Shown one piece after another: positions 52,219 through 61,060 of a stretch of 64,000 nt of DNA. Numbering within the stretch: the stretch's first letter is position 1; each line of letters starts with the position of its first letter. Below the pieces are notes generated by a model. The model had not been told where the DNA came from, ran no database searches, and saw only the letters and a list, made by a program, of their open reading frames with translations. The translations under genes were made by a program, and so were the position numbers. Source of the DNA: Acidianus sp. HS-5 (GTDB lineage Archaea; Thermoproteota; Thermoprotei_A; Sulfolobales; Sulfolobaceae); assembly GCF_021655615.1 (NCBI RefSeq), contig NZ_AP025245.1:744001-808000 (forward strand), given 5' to 3'.

Positions 52219-52917
52219 TTAGCCAGATCTTCTTAATTTCTCGAACAACAACCAAGAGGCTTGTGAAGCCGATTCTAAAGACTTCATTGTAGGATAAAGG
52301 CTCCATTCAACTTCTCCGTGAGCTAATAAATTCCTTACGTTAATTGCCAACCTAAAAGCTAGGCTAGTCTTTTCGTCCATAAACCTCTCAGCCCAGGATA
52401 AGAGGGAACCTTGGGAATAAGGGAAAACCTCTCCATTAACTTTTACCTTATATTTACTCCAGCCCTTCTTTTTTAAGAGTAATTTGAGCTTACGATAATC
52501 CAGATTCTTTACCTTAACCTTAGTTTTACCATATTTTATATATTCTGCCTTCTTTAACCATTCACTATACAAGGCCCTCAAAGACATTTCCATAACTAGG
52601 TAAATTTCTAAAGTAGCTATTTCGTTAAATCCTTCTATTTCCAAAAGTTTGATTGCTCCAGATTGTACTTTTCTGACTTTTTCCGGTAGATCGTCGTGTA
52701 TTTCTCCTGGGCCTAGGATTATATAAGGAATATTTGCTAAAAATACTCCTACCACATCCTTCTTTTTCTCAACTTTTATCTTCTCTTCTCCATCTATTAT
52801 TACATACTTATCCTTATATTCAATTTTATCTAAAACTTCATCAATGATATCGTCATCTCTGGATTTCTTATACTGGAAGAAATCGTCAATTGCTCTGATA
52901 ATTTTTTTCTTTAACAC
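52219..52917 (-). CDS. HEPN-like protein with R-x4-H motif
   Basis: The 232-residue soluble protein has a C-terminal helical part (about 85-232) that ends with F-R-L-A-I-N-V-R-N-L-L-A-H-G-E. The R-N-x3-H core (R195, N196, H200) is the catalytic motif of many HEPN ribonucleases. The first 75 residues are Lys-rich with a beta-like section. HEPN proteins often act in toxin, defence or RNA-processing systems. It precedes an HTH-like small gene on the same strand. The family call rests on the motif and the helical context. Confidence 0.55.
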   Translation of the reverse strand: MLKKKIIRAIDDFFQYKKSRDDDIIDEVLDKIEYKDKYVIIDGEEKIKVEKKKDVVGVFLANIPYIILGPGEIHDDLPEKVRKVQSGAIKLLEIEGFNEIATLEIYLVMEMSLRALYSEWLKKAEYIKYGKTKVKVKNLDYRKLKLLLKKKGWSKYKVKVNGEVFPYSQGSLLSWAERFMDEKTSLAFRLAINVRNLLAHGEVEWSLYPTMKSLESASQASWLLFEKLRRSG

Positions 52918-52954
52918 AAATAGTTTTATCTAAATTGGCATTATAATCTTATCC

Positions 52955-53635
52955 ATGCCAGGAGGAAGAGGTAGAATAGGAGTAATCATCCCAGCAAATA
53001 ATGCAGCAATGGAATATGACTTATGGAAAATGGCCCCAGAAGGGGTTACAATACACGTTACTAGGATGAAGCCTACAAAGGGTTGTGAACCTACAGATGT
53101 CGAAGCCTTTAGACAGGATATTAAGGAAACCTACTATTTACTCCACGAAGTTTCTGATGTAATAATTTACGGTAGAACTTACGGAACTCATAAGCATGGT
53201 AACATTATCAAGGAAGTAATTAAGGACATAGTAATACCAGAAGAGGCAGTATCAGAAGTGCTCAGAAAGTTGGGAGTTAAAAAGGTTTGGGTAGGCACTC
53301 CTTATATAAAAGAAAGAACTTTAGAGGAAGTGTCATGGATAAAATCTCAGGGATTTGAGGTAACAGGTTTTGATGGTTTAGGAAAAATTAAGGGAGTTGA
53401 TATTTCAAATACTCCTGTCTTTACAATTTACAGGCTTGTTAAGAGGAACTTAGAGGACGTAATTAAGGCTGATGCAGTATATATTGCTTGTACTGCTTTA
53501 TCAACTTTTGAGGCATCACAGTATCTACATGAAGATTTAGGAATTCCAGTTGTTACCGAAAATGTTGCATCAATGTGGAAAGCTTTACAAAAGATTAAAG
53601 TGAAAGGTATTACGCCAGGGTTCGAATTAAGATAG
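52955..53635 (+). CDS. Asp/Glu racemase superfamily protein (maleate isomerase/arylmalonate decarboxylase-like)
   Basis: The 226-residue protein starts R-I-G-V-I-I-P-A-N-N and has the C-terminal catalytic motif Y-I-A-C-T-A-L-S-T-F (C179), as in maleate cis-trans isomerases and arylmalonate decarboxylases. The N-terminal half of the active site normally carries a second Cys in a Y-G-C-T-S-like segment; here it reads I-I-Y-G-R-T-Y-G-T-H (Arg74), so only one catalytic Cys remains, as in arylmalonate decarboxylase. The reaction is therefore uncertain. Divergent from the HEPN-like gene across 37 bases. Confidence 0.78.
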   Translation: MPGGRGRIGVIIPANNAAMEYDLWKMAPEGVTIHVTRMKPTKGCEPTDVEAFRQDIKETYYLLHEVSDVIIYGRTYGTHKHGNIIKEVIKDIVIPEEAVSEVLRKLGVKKVWVGTPYIKERTLEEVSWIKSQGFEVTGFDGLGKIKGVDISNTPVFTIYRLVKRNLEDVIKADAVYIACTALSTFEASQYLHEDLGIPVVTENVASMWKALQKIKVKGITPGFELR

Positions 53636-53663
53636 AAAACTTTTATAATGATAGAAAGCAGTG

Positions 53664-54092
53664 ATGTCTGTGAATAGAATAATAATAGGAATACTGCTGA
53701 TGTTGATCTCGATTTCAGCATTAGTATTTTACTCTCAAGATCACTATAAGGAAATAAAATTAAATCCAGATGATGGATATACTATGAGAATTAATTCTCC
53801 TATTGCATTTGTTTATTACAAGGTGTGTGACGGTAACGTAAGTTTAAAGATAATTAACGGCTCGATTATAAACACTTATGGAGAGAACTCCAATTATGTG
53901 GCAATTGTTAAAAGTAATGGTGAAAATAGCATGTTAGTCCTGCTTAATAAGGAAAATCAAACTACAAGCATAATTAAGTATACTGTAGATGCTTTATGTA
54001 ATAGTAAATTCTACGAATTATTTTTCTCTATCCTTTTGTTTATCATAGGCGCGGGAGTTGTATTAGCTGAAATAAGGAAAAAGAAGAAATAA
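53664..54092 (+). CDS. Exported protein with N- and C-terminal membrane helices
   Basis: The 142-residue product has helices at about 5-24 and 115-135, with an exported domain of about 85 residues between, containing two cysteines and several N-x-S/T sites, and a basic tail R-K-K-K-K. TTTTATAA lies about 20 bases before the ATG. The layout matches the 172-residue gene of the ABC operon at 39290, but I see no clear sequence similarity. Function unknown. Confidence 0.65.
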   Translation: MSVNRIIIGILLMLISISALVFYSQDHYKEIKLNPDDGYTMRINSPIAFVYYKVCDGNVSLKIINGSIINTYGENSNYVAIVKSNGENSMLVLLNKENQTTSIIKYTVDALCNSKFYELFFSILLFIIGAGVVLAEIRKKKK

Positions 54093-54271
54093 CTTCTGCA
54101 GGTCCTCTAGTATAAATATATTTATTTTAGTTTTTATGCATTCATTTCATACAATGGCAACAATGTAAACTTAATTTATATAGTTCTATAAAAAGATTTG
54201 TCAAAAAGTTAGAAAACGTATATATTTCTTCCCGAGTAAAGAATATATTGCATAAGCGTTCATTAACATGT

Positions 54272-55888
54272 ATGAGTTCAGTTTCAAAAGGTCTAATTAA
54301 CTTAGTTAATACAATATTTCAGCTTGACAAGGACTGGGTAAGCAGGATAACAATGGGAATGATAGTAATGAGCCTTGTATGGGGAATGTTAGGCATAATC
54401 GACGCATTAATGGTAAGGATACAAGAATTAAGTTGGGGAGTTTCTCAAACCTTAGTATTAACTTCACAGGAATATTACGCAGGAATAGGCTTACATGCAA
54501 TGAGGGACTTATTCGGCTTTGCAGTGCAATTAGAAATTGCAATCTTTGTATTTCTCTCCTACAAGATTCTGAACTTCCGACCTAGAGCAAAGTGGTTCCT
54601 TAATATAGGATTCATATTATTCAACATAGCATTCATGTTACTAGAAGGGCCTATTGTAGCATATCCATCATTTAATGATAACTACTTCCCAGCAGAAAGT
54701 TGGTATTATCTATCACCTTATGGATTACCTGCATACTCACAAGACGTAGTTTCACCCCTATGGTTCTTCGGTTGGGAATTAATGGACATAGGAGTTTACA
54801 TTTACGTGATTTGGTTAATATACCACTACTACCTTGCAACTAAAACATACAAGGAGAAGCTCCCAATATTTGGAGTCTTCGCTTTAATGACTTCATTAAT
54901 GATTGCAATTGGATGGAGCGGAGAAGTTGCGGCAAACACTTGGGATATATTAAACTACTATGGACTTGTGGGATTAAACGTCATATCTAACCAGATAGCC
55001 TTCGGAATACTATGGCACTCAATCGTCTATATATCATGGATGCCTGCAGTAGGTGCAATGTATTACTTAATACCACTATTAGCAGGAAAACCACTATACA
55101 GCGACAAGATGGGAAGAGTTGCTGCACTCCTTTACCTGGTATTCTCAAATAATGTGCCAATACACCACTTATACATGGTAGACTTACCAGTAAGTTTGAA
55201 AGTATTACAAGAAATACTAACATTTGGAGTAGTTGTACCATCAATGATGACGTTCTTCAACTTATGGGCTACAGTTAAAGGAGCACAAGTAAAGATGAAC
55301 TTAATTACTGCTTGGATAACAATTAGCTTTGCTGGAGCAATTGCGGCAGGAGTAACTGGAATTGCTAACGGTGACTTATCATTTGATGCAATAATTCACG
55401 ATAGCATGTGGGTCGTTGGTCACTTCCACGCAATGATATTCTGGTCAATTGTTCCTGCAGGATTTGCAACACTGTACTACATGGTACCAATGCTAACCGG
55501 AAGAATGTGGTACTCAACAAAACTAGGATGGATCCACATGGTAGGATACATGATAGGAACAGCAATGATAATAACAGGATTTGACGCATTAGGATTATCT
55601 GGGCTAGTGAGGAAGGCAGAGATCTATCCATTAATTTCAGCTTACCTTACACCAGAGATAATGGCTAGCGTAGGAGCAATGATTGCGGACTTCGCTACAT
55701 TACTATGGTTAGGAGATTTAGTGCTAACATTACTAAAGGGCAAGACACAGAACTTTGAAGGAGTAAGCTTAGATAACGCCGTATCATTCGTAGCATCTAC
55801 ACTGGAAGCACCAAAGCTAGAAAAGGTAGAGATACCTCTACACAATGTAAAGTCAGCAATAATAAAGGTATTAGAAAAGAAGAACTGA
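54272..55888 (+). CDS. doxB: Haem-copper terminal (quinol) oxidase subunit I
   Basis: The 538-residue, about 12-14-helix protein carries the metal ligands of subunit I. They are H75 (low-spin haem) in G-L-H-A-M-R-D, H249 and Y253 (CuB and cross-linked Tyr) in W-H-S-I-V-Y, H298-H299 (CuB) in P-I-H-H-L-Y, and H384 and H386 (haems) in V-V-G-H-F-H-A. The segment after CuB lacks the P-E of classic W-H-P-E-V-Y oxidases, which agrees with the divergent B-type of Sulfolobales (DoxB). The frame opens at a TTG 24 bases earlier; the ATG at 54272 is preferred because of its spacing from AATATATT. No subunit II is adjacent. The DoxB name is by resemblance. Confidence 0.85.
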   Translation: MSSVSKGLINLVNTIFQLDKDWVSRITMGMIVMSLVWGMLGIIDALMVRIQELSWGVSQTLVLTSQEYYAGIGLHAMRDLFGFAVQLEIAIFVFLSYKILNFRPRAKWFLNIGFILFNIAFMLLEGPIVAYPSFNDNYFPAESWYYLSPYGLPAYSQDVVSPLWFFGWELMDIGVYIYVIWLIYHYYLATKTYKEKLPIFGVFALMTSLMIAIGWSGEVAANTWDILNYYGLVGLNVISNQIAFGILWHSIVYISWMPAVGAMYYLIPLLAGKPLYSDKMGRVAALLYLVFSNNVPIHHLYMVDLPVSLKVLQEILTFGVVVPSMMTFFNLWATVKGAQVKMNLITAWITISFAGAIAAGVTGIANGDLSFDAIIHDSMWVVGHFHAMIFWSIVPAGFATLYYMVPMLTGRMWYSTKLGWIHMVGYMIGTAMIITGFDALGLSGLVRKAEIYPLISAYLTPEIMASVGAMIADFATLLWLGDLVLTLLKGKTQNFEGVSLDNAVSFVASTLEAPKLEKVEIPLHNVKSAIIKVLEKKN

Positions 55889-55942
55889 ATCTTTTTATCT
55901 TCATCTAAAAACTTCTTTTTTCTTTCAGTCAATTATTACTTT

Positions 55943-57202
55943 ATGAGAGCTATAGTTATTGGTGCAGGACATAACGGTTTAATAGCTTCTTATTATTTAA
56001 GGAAAACGGGATTTGACGTAATAATTTTTGACAACAGATTAGGAGGAATGACCGATACTACCGTCATAAAAGGCGTTAAGATAAGCAGGGCTTCTTACGT
56101 TTTGGGTTTAATGCCTAGAAAATTCGTAGAAGAGTTCGAAATCCCTGTAATCCAACAAGATCCAGTACAAACAATATGGTTAGAGGATAGGGTAATCCCG
56201 TTTTGGAGAGATAGAGAAAAGAGAATAAAAGAACTTGTAAATGCTGGAGAGGATAAATTCCCGGAATTTGAGGAGAAGATTACAAAGTTTAAGGAACTTT
56301 TAGAGAGGAAATTTACGTTCGTGACTACTCCTCCTTCTGAAAAGGAGGTAAGAGAAGAGGCTAAGAAAATAGGAGTTGAAGACGTTATGAGACCTTCAAA
56401 GGAATTCTTATCAAAGTATCTTTCAGAAGATCTGCACTACTCCTTCATCTACCCTGGAATGGAAAACTCTCCTGGTTACCTTGTTTCGTACTTTTACAAT
56501 GACTGGTCATTCGTTAAAGGAGGAATGGGCACTGTAGCTGAGAATATATATGAGAAGGCTAAAAAGATAGGAGTAGACTTAATTAATGAGAAGATTGATA
56601 AAATTCTAGTTGAGAACGATAAGGCAGTAGGAGTTAAAGTTAAGGATAAGGTTTACAAGGCTGACGTTATTTTATCTACAGCAAGTCCCGCAGAAACTAT
56701 GAGGTTGGCAGAATATGATCACAAGTTTTTCCTGCATAAGCCTGGATGGGTTAAATATAATGTAATCCTCAGAGAAATACCCAAGGTTTGCGAGAGGATA
56801 AAAGGTTTCCTCAATTCGATAATAGACTTTGAAGGAGGAGAAGTTGTTATTCCTTCGGTACTAGACGATAATAGAGGGGGAGTAGTAATGGAATTTATGG
56901 GCAATTATGATGAAGTTATGGAGAGATTTAAAGGGGAGATACTTCACGTTGATAAACTAAACGCAAAAAACGCTGAGGAGATTTATAATTTACCTGCAGG
57001 AGATCTCAATCACCTACCTATGAGAGAACCTTACTTGTTTGATGGAAGGCCAGAGAAAGGCTGGGGATATAAAACTCCTATAAATAATTTATACTTGGGA
57101 GGAGCTGGAACATACCCTGGAGGGCAAGTTTCCGGAATTCCCGGATATAATTCTGCAAGATTAATAATTCTTGATAAACTTGGAAGAGATCTTATTACTT
57201 AA
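55943..57202 (+). CDS. FAD-dependent oxidoreductase, phytoene desaturase-like
   Basis: The 419-residue protein starts with the dinucleotide-binding fold A-I-V-I-G-A-G-H-N-G-L-I-A-S-Y-Y-L (3-19) and ends with L-Y-L-G-G-A-G-T-Y-P-G-G-Q-V-S-G-I-P-G-Y-N-S-A-R, the FAD-binding signature of carotenoid desaturases and related amine oxidases. The substrate is unknown; no carotenoid gene is adjacent. Related Sulfolobales proteins occur singly. It starts 54 bases after the oxidase gene, and may be co-expressed with it. Confidence 0.82.
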   Translation: MRAIVIGAGHNGLIASYYLRKTGFDVIIFDNRLGGMTDTTVIKGVKISRASYVLGLMPRKFVEEFEIPVIQQDPVQTIWLEDRVIPFWRDREKRIKELVNAGEDKFPEFEEKITKFKELLERKFTFVTTPPSEKEVREEAKKIGVEDVMRPSKEFLSKYLSEDLHYSFIYPGMENSPGYLVSYFYNDWSFVKGGMGTVAENIYEKAKKIGVDLINEKIDKILVENDKAVGVKVKDKVYKADVILSTASPAETMRLAEYDHKFFLHKPGWVKYNVILREIPKVCERIKGFLNSIIDFEGGEVVIPSVLDDNRGGVVMEFMGNYDEVMERFKGEILHVDKLNAKNAEEIYNLPAGDLNHLPMREPYLFDGRPEKGWGYKTPINNLYLGGAGTYPGGQVSGIPGYNSARLIILDKLGRDLIT

Positions 57203-57217
57203 TATATTTTTGTTAAA

Positions 57218-57733
57218 TCAATATTTTTTACTTATCCTTGAGAAAAGGTTAATTATACCTACTGCTAATGAAAACCAGTAAGCTAAAGTCGGATAACTTT
57301 CTATCAACATGGTTATCTGCGATCCAGAATATGTGAAAGTAACGTACTCTTGTCCTATTATGAAAAACGGATAAGTAACTCCTTGAAGGAAATAGGAAAT
57401 AACATAATTAAATAGGAAGTACATAATAACTGGATCCAGAATGTAGAATAACGAAGCCCATGCTATTAGCATGTAGTTCTTCTTAACTCCTTTCTTAAAG
57501 ATGGTGTATAGATAATAAGAGGAAACTGCTATGACGTAAGCCCTAAATGCTATAAGTATTACATTAATGAATTCCGAGATGTATAAATATTGACCTTCAA
57601 AGTAAATGTTCAAAAGGAATATGGAATCGTCAATCCTAATAATTCCCCCAACTGAGTATATCCACCAGCAGTAAGGTAAAACTGCCACTATGATGTTAAG
57701 TAATAAAGACGTGATAGAGAGCGGATATTTCAT
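57218..57733 (-). CDS. Membrane protein of unknown function
   Basis: The 171-residue protein has four or five hydrophobic helices rich in Tyr, Ile and Phe and short loops. It overlaps the upstream 129-residue exported-protein gene by four bases (ATGA), so the two are coupled and may form a complex. I do not recognise the family. Confidence 0.6.
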   Translation of the reverse strand: MKYPLSITSLLLNIIVAVLPYCWWIYSVGGIIRIDDSIFLLNIYFEGQYLYISEFINVILIAFRAYVIAVSSYYLYTIFKKGVKKNYMLIAWASLFYILDPVIMYFLFNYVISYFLQGVTYPFFIIGQEYVTFTYSGSQITMLIESYPTLAYWFSLAVGIINLFSRISKKY

Positions 57734-58119
57734 ATTTTTTCACTTGTGCAAAATGTAACATTAAGGAAATGAAGCTTAATAAAAACTACGCAGTCTTCAT
57801 TCCTTAAATTTGTCTCAAATTCATGGTAATTGCTTATGATCAGAGTAATATTCCTGGCAGTAAGTGAAGGTATTGTTTGAGGATTGCATAAGATTATTTC
57901 CTTTCCTTTTATCACGCAAATTATAATAGGAAAATTCTCTGTATTATTTACGCAGACTTCCAGCTCTTTACCGTGAGTGAAAAAGGCAAACTTAGGTTGG
58001 TTGAATATATTAATATCAGAAATTTGCGAAATACCTTGATTTAGTACGTTCAGTGCGTTGGTAAATGCTAGCTCTATCGCTAAAACTATAATGAACACTA
58101 CAAGACCTACAGTCTTCAT
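57730..58119 (-). CDS. Exported small protein, partner of the next membrane protein
   Basis: The 129-residue product has an N-terminal hydrophobic segment (about 4-25) and an exported domain with five cysteines (C-V-N-N-T, C-V-I-K, C-N-P, D-C-V and T-F-C-T), and N-x-T sites. It overlaps the gene at 57218 by four bases. It resembles a small anchored surface protein; function unknown. Confidence 0.6.
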   Translation of the reverse strand: MKTVGLVVFIIVLAIELAFTNALNVLNQGISQISDINIFNQPKFAFFTHGKELEVCVNNTENFPIIICVIKGKEIILCNPQTIPSLTARNITLIISNYHEFETNLRNEDCVVFIKLHFLNVTFCTSEKI

Positions 58120-58214
58120 AATCCTCTTTATGAAAAGAGATGTTTAAAATCTTTTGGAAATTCTGGACTCTCATTATAGAAAAGCATTTTTATTACTTAC
58201 CTATGTTACGCTTA

Positions 58215-58820
58215 ATGAGTTTAATATTACTTATTACCAATTACATTGGAATTATAGCATTTTCAATAGCGGGTTCAATGAAAGCGATTGAAAAGAAGAT
58301 GGACTTACTAGGTGTATTAACATTAGGATTCTCAACCTCACTTGCAGGAGGAATATTGGCAGACTTATTGCTGGGAATTACTCCTCCTACAAACTTGATA
58401 TACATACCTTATCCTACAGTCTCTTTTGTAGCAAGTTTATTAACTTTCGCATTTTACAAGAGGTTCAGCCACGTGAATAAGCCTTTAATATATGCTGATG
58501 CCCTGGGTTTGGGTGCATTTACTGCCTCTGGTGCTTCATTAGCTTTCGGTGTTAAACCAGAGCCTTTGCTAGTTATAATGGTAGGGACTATAACTGCAGT
58601 AGGAGGTGGAGTACTTAGGGATATATTAGCTAACGAGATTCCTTTAGTGTTAACTAAGGAATTTTACGCCTCAGCAGCAATTATAGGCTCTGCTTCTTAT
58701 TATGGCTTAGCAGAAATAGGATTACAAACTGGTTTTCTAACTACTCTTATTTTATTACTGACTTTCGGTCTTAGGTTGCTAGCAATTGAAATGAAGTGGA
58801 AGTTGCCTAATGCTGCTTAA
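58215..58820 (+). CDS. TRIC/UPF0126 family cation channel-like protein
   Basis: With the ATG at 58215 the protein has 201 residues and about seven helices in two repeats, as in the prokaryotic TRIC channels. Repeat one has F-S-I-A-G-S-M-K-A and G-V-L-T-L-G-F-S-T-S-L-A-G-G-I-L-A-D-L-L; repeat two has Y-A-D-A-L-G-L-G-A-F and T-A-V-G-G-G-V-L-R-D-I-L-A. The Gly-Gly kinks are diagnostic. The open frame starts at 58140, but that gives an extra hydrophobic N-terminus not usual in the family, and TTTTTATT lies about 25 bases before the inner ATG. Probably a potassium-type channel. Confidence 0.82.
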   Translation: MSLILLITNYIGIIAFSIAGSMKAIEKKMDLLGVLTLGFSTSLAGGILADLLLGITPPTNLIYIPYPTVSFVASLLTFAFYKRFSHVNKPLIYADALGLGAFTASGASLAFGVKPEPLLVIMVGTITAVGGGVLRDILANEIPLVLTKEFYASAAIIGSASYYGLAEIGLQTGFLTTLILLLTFGLRLLAIEMKWKLPNAA

Positions 58821-59613
58821 TGCTAACTAGTATTGCTGAGAGTATCATAATGCTCCCCAATGCTTCATAAAGGTTAAGGAATTCCCTAAAAATTATCATC
58901 GAAAGTATTATTGTGAAGACAGGTTCCAATGCTGTAACTATTGAGGCTGTAATCGAGTCAGTTTTCTTCATTCCTCTATAAAAGAAGAAATAAGGAACTA
59001 CCGTTGCGAATATCGCTAAGTAAATCCCGGAGTAAACTGAAGGCAAATTAAATAATCTGACAAGAGGTAAGGAGAAAGGTATTGACCAAAAGGACTGCGC
59101 GAATATTATTTCCCAATCGTCCATGTTCTTGTACTGAAGTAAGCGTGAAAACGATATTAAACCTGCATACGTTAACCCAGAAGCTAAACCTAAGAGGAAT
59201 TCTAGGAGTGTAGGAATTCCTAAATACATTATATATAGCCCTGCCAGTATCATTAAAGACGAAATAACCTTTCCTCTCGTAGTCCTCTCTTTGACTAAGA
59301 AGTGCGAAAACAATGAAACCCAAAGAGGAGCAGTATAAAGCAGTACTGCTGAAAGTGAAGGACCGTCTATTGGGATTGTATAAATGTATGTTAAATAAAA
59401 TAATGAGGAGACTAAACCCATTATTATTGCATATTTATTTATTATTACTCTCTTTACTATAAATAGAGAAATCACTGCAGATACAACGCTCCTTATTATA
59501 ACCATGGTAAAAGGATTACCGCCAAGCAAGTAAAAGTAGTCAACAGCTATACCTATCGTACCCCAAAAGAAAGCAGCTAAAGTTAAGTCTGTGTAACCGT
59601 TAGTTATCCTCAT
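58807..59613 (-). CDS. EamA/DMT-family transporter
   Basis: The 268-residue protein has ten predicted helices in two EamA repeats; the first begins L-T-L-A-A-F-F-W-G-T-I-G-I-A, and each has the family's closing segment (L-Y-T-A-P-L-W-V-S-L-F and T-A-L-E-P-V-F-T-I-I-L-S). It should be an exporter of small metabolites. The frame extends to 59637; the inner ATG is chosen because of the TTAAATTA box about 25 bases upstream and because it starts near helix 1. It converges with the TRIC gene, overlapping it by 14 bases. Confidence 0.82.
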   Translation of the reverse strand: MRITNGYTDLTLAAFFWGTIGIAVDYFYLLGGNPFTMVIIRSVVSAVISLFIVKRVIINKYAIIMGLVSSLFYLTYIYTIPIDGPSLSAVLLYTAPLWVSLFSHFLVKERTTRGKVISSLMILAGLYIMYLGIPTLLEFLLGLASGLTYAGLISFSRLLQYKNMDDWEIIFAQSFWSIPFSLPLVRLFNLPSVYSGIYLAIFATVVPYFFFYRGMKKTDSITASIVTALEPVFTIILSMIIFREFLNLYEALGSIMILSAILVSIKQH

Positions 59614-59647
59614 TTCATTAATAAAACAATACTCCATAATTTAACTA

Positions 59648-60244
59648 ATGTTGGACTTTAATGACGTAAAAATAGACATAGAAGATGAAAAGACCAGGGA
59701 ACTGATTTTAAACTTCTTTTCAATATTCGTATATCTATCAAATTTTTACGATAGAGATTGTATAATACATACTCATTGCAAAGGTGTACAAATAGAAGGT
59801 AAAGTTACATTTGTTACTATTACTGAGTTCCCTAAAATATATTCTAAGGGAGCAGACAAATTAAGGGCACTAGCTTATATTTCAATTTTTAGAAACGAAA
59901 AACCAGTAGTAGAAAATGACCTGCAAGCAATTTCATCAATATCCATTGTTCCCCTCTATTTTTCAATTAAAATGAAAGATCTGGGTATAACTAAGTTTAT
60001 TTCCTCACTAAGTAAGTATTATATTCAGATCTATAAACAGATTAAGAAAGAAGATATTAAAAACGATTTTAGGGAAGTTCTGAATTCATTCAGTAACATA
60101 GACACTAAATTCCTTGACAGTACTAAAAACTACTGCAAAACTGTACATTTATGCGTTTATTCAAGGTTATTAAGCTTCACTTCTGGAGAAGTCCTATCTT
60201 CAGACGAACTATTGAGAAAATATGGCATAATAGAAGGTTTTTAA
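59648..60244 (+). CDS. Hypothetical protein
   Basis: The 198-residue soluble protein has early C-I-I-H-T-H-C-K at about 38-45, which could bind metal, and otherwise a mixed alpha/beta pattern with a Lys-rich helical middle (about 115-150). I do not recognise it. It is divergent from the DMT transporter and 22 bases upstream of the TPR gene, with which it may be co-transcribed. Confidence 0.6.
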   Translation: MLDFNDVKIDIEDEKTRELILNFFSIFVYLSNFYDRDCIIHTHCKGVQIEGKVTFVTITEFPKIYSKGADKLRALAYISIFRNEKPVVENDLQAISSISIVPLYFSIKMKDLGITKFISSLSKYYIQIYKQIKKEDIKNDFREVLNSFSNIDTKFLDSTKNYCKTVHLCVYSRLLSFTSGEVLSSDELLRKYGIIEGF

Positions 60245-60265
60245 TTTCTTTACATCTAATAATAA

Positions 60266-61060
60266 TTGATGTCACAGATAGATGAAATTATCAAGCAATA
60301 TAATAGCGGGAACTTGAATTTAGCTTTACGAAAACTAGAAGAATTAGTAAGTAAAAGTCCTTCAAAGGAGGCTTTCGAATTAATGGCGAAAATATTATTA
60401 GAAATGGGTAAGGATGACGAAGCACTAGAATACTTTGATAAGTCAGGAAATAAGGAGGAAAAAGGAAGAATACTCCTATCAAGAGGAATGTACGATGAAA
60501 CATTGGAGGAATTAAGAGATGTAAATTCTCCTCAAGCAAAGTTAATTAGAGCTACCGTATATTTAAGGAAGGAAGACTATGCGAAAGTGCTTCAAGAATT
60601 AAATGATATAGAACTACAGGATCCCCTCTATTATAAAACGAAAGGAATAGCAGAATATTACTTAGGAAATTATTATGATGCATTAAAGGACTTAACTAGA
60701 GGAATAGAACTCTATCCTTTAGATTCAGAACTTTATTATTATAGAGCATTAGTTAAAATTTCATTAAATGAGGATAAAGAAGCAGAAAACGATATAAATA
60801 GCGCAATAAACTTGAATCCTTACTATGCAGAGGCTTACTTTAGTAAAGGTTTTCTTAAGGAGAAGAAAGGTAAGTATGAAGAAGCAATTGCGTATTATTC
60901 CAGGTCAATAAGTATTAACCCAGAATATGTTAATGCGTACGTAAGAAGAGCTAAGGCTTATATGAAAAGCGGAATGGAAAAAGAAGCAATGGATGATATT
61001 AAGCTCATTAGAGAATTGGAGGATAAAAAGGAGGAGAGAGAAAAAGATAATGAAAGCTAA
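60266..61060 (+). CDS. Tetratricopeptide repeat protein
   Basis: The 264-residue protein consists of about six TPR units with the A-L-x-x-x-E, G-x-Y-x-x-A-x-x-x-Y and A-Y-x-x-R-A pattern. Clear examples are L-G-N-Y-Y-D-A-L-K-D-L, K-G-K-Y-E-E-A-I-A-Y-Y-S-R and N-A-Y-V-R-R-A-K-A-Y. The tail is highly charged. TPRs bind partner proteins. It converges on the membrane kinase gene with a four-base overlap, and since TPR proteins and kinases are often linked in Sulfolobales, it may be a partner or substrate. Confidence 0.85.
   Translation: MMSQIDEIIKQYNSGNLNLALRKLEELVSKSPSKEAFELMAKILLEMGKDDEALEYFDKSGNKEEKGRILLSRGMYDETLEELRDVNSPQAKLIRATVYLRKEDYAKVLQELNDIELQDPLYYKTKGIAEYYLGNYYDALKDLTRGIELYPLDSELYYYRALVKISLNEDKEAENDINSAINLNPYYAEAYFSKGFLKEKKGKYEEAIAYYSRSISINPEYVNAYVRRAKAYMKSGMEKEAMDDIKLIRELEDKKEEREKDNES

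Noticed and set aside
58140..58214. Upstream start for the TRIC-like gene
   Set aside because: It adds a hydrophobic stretch not present in the family; the inner ATG has a better-spaced promoter.
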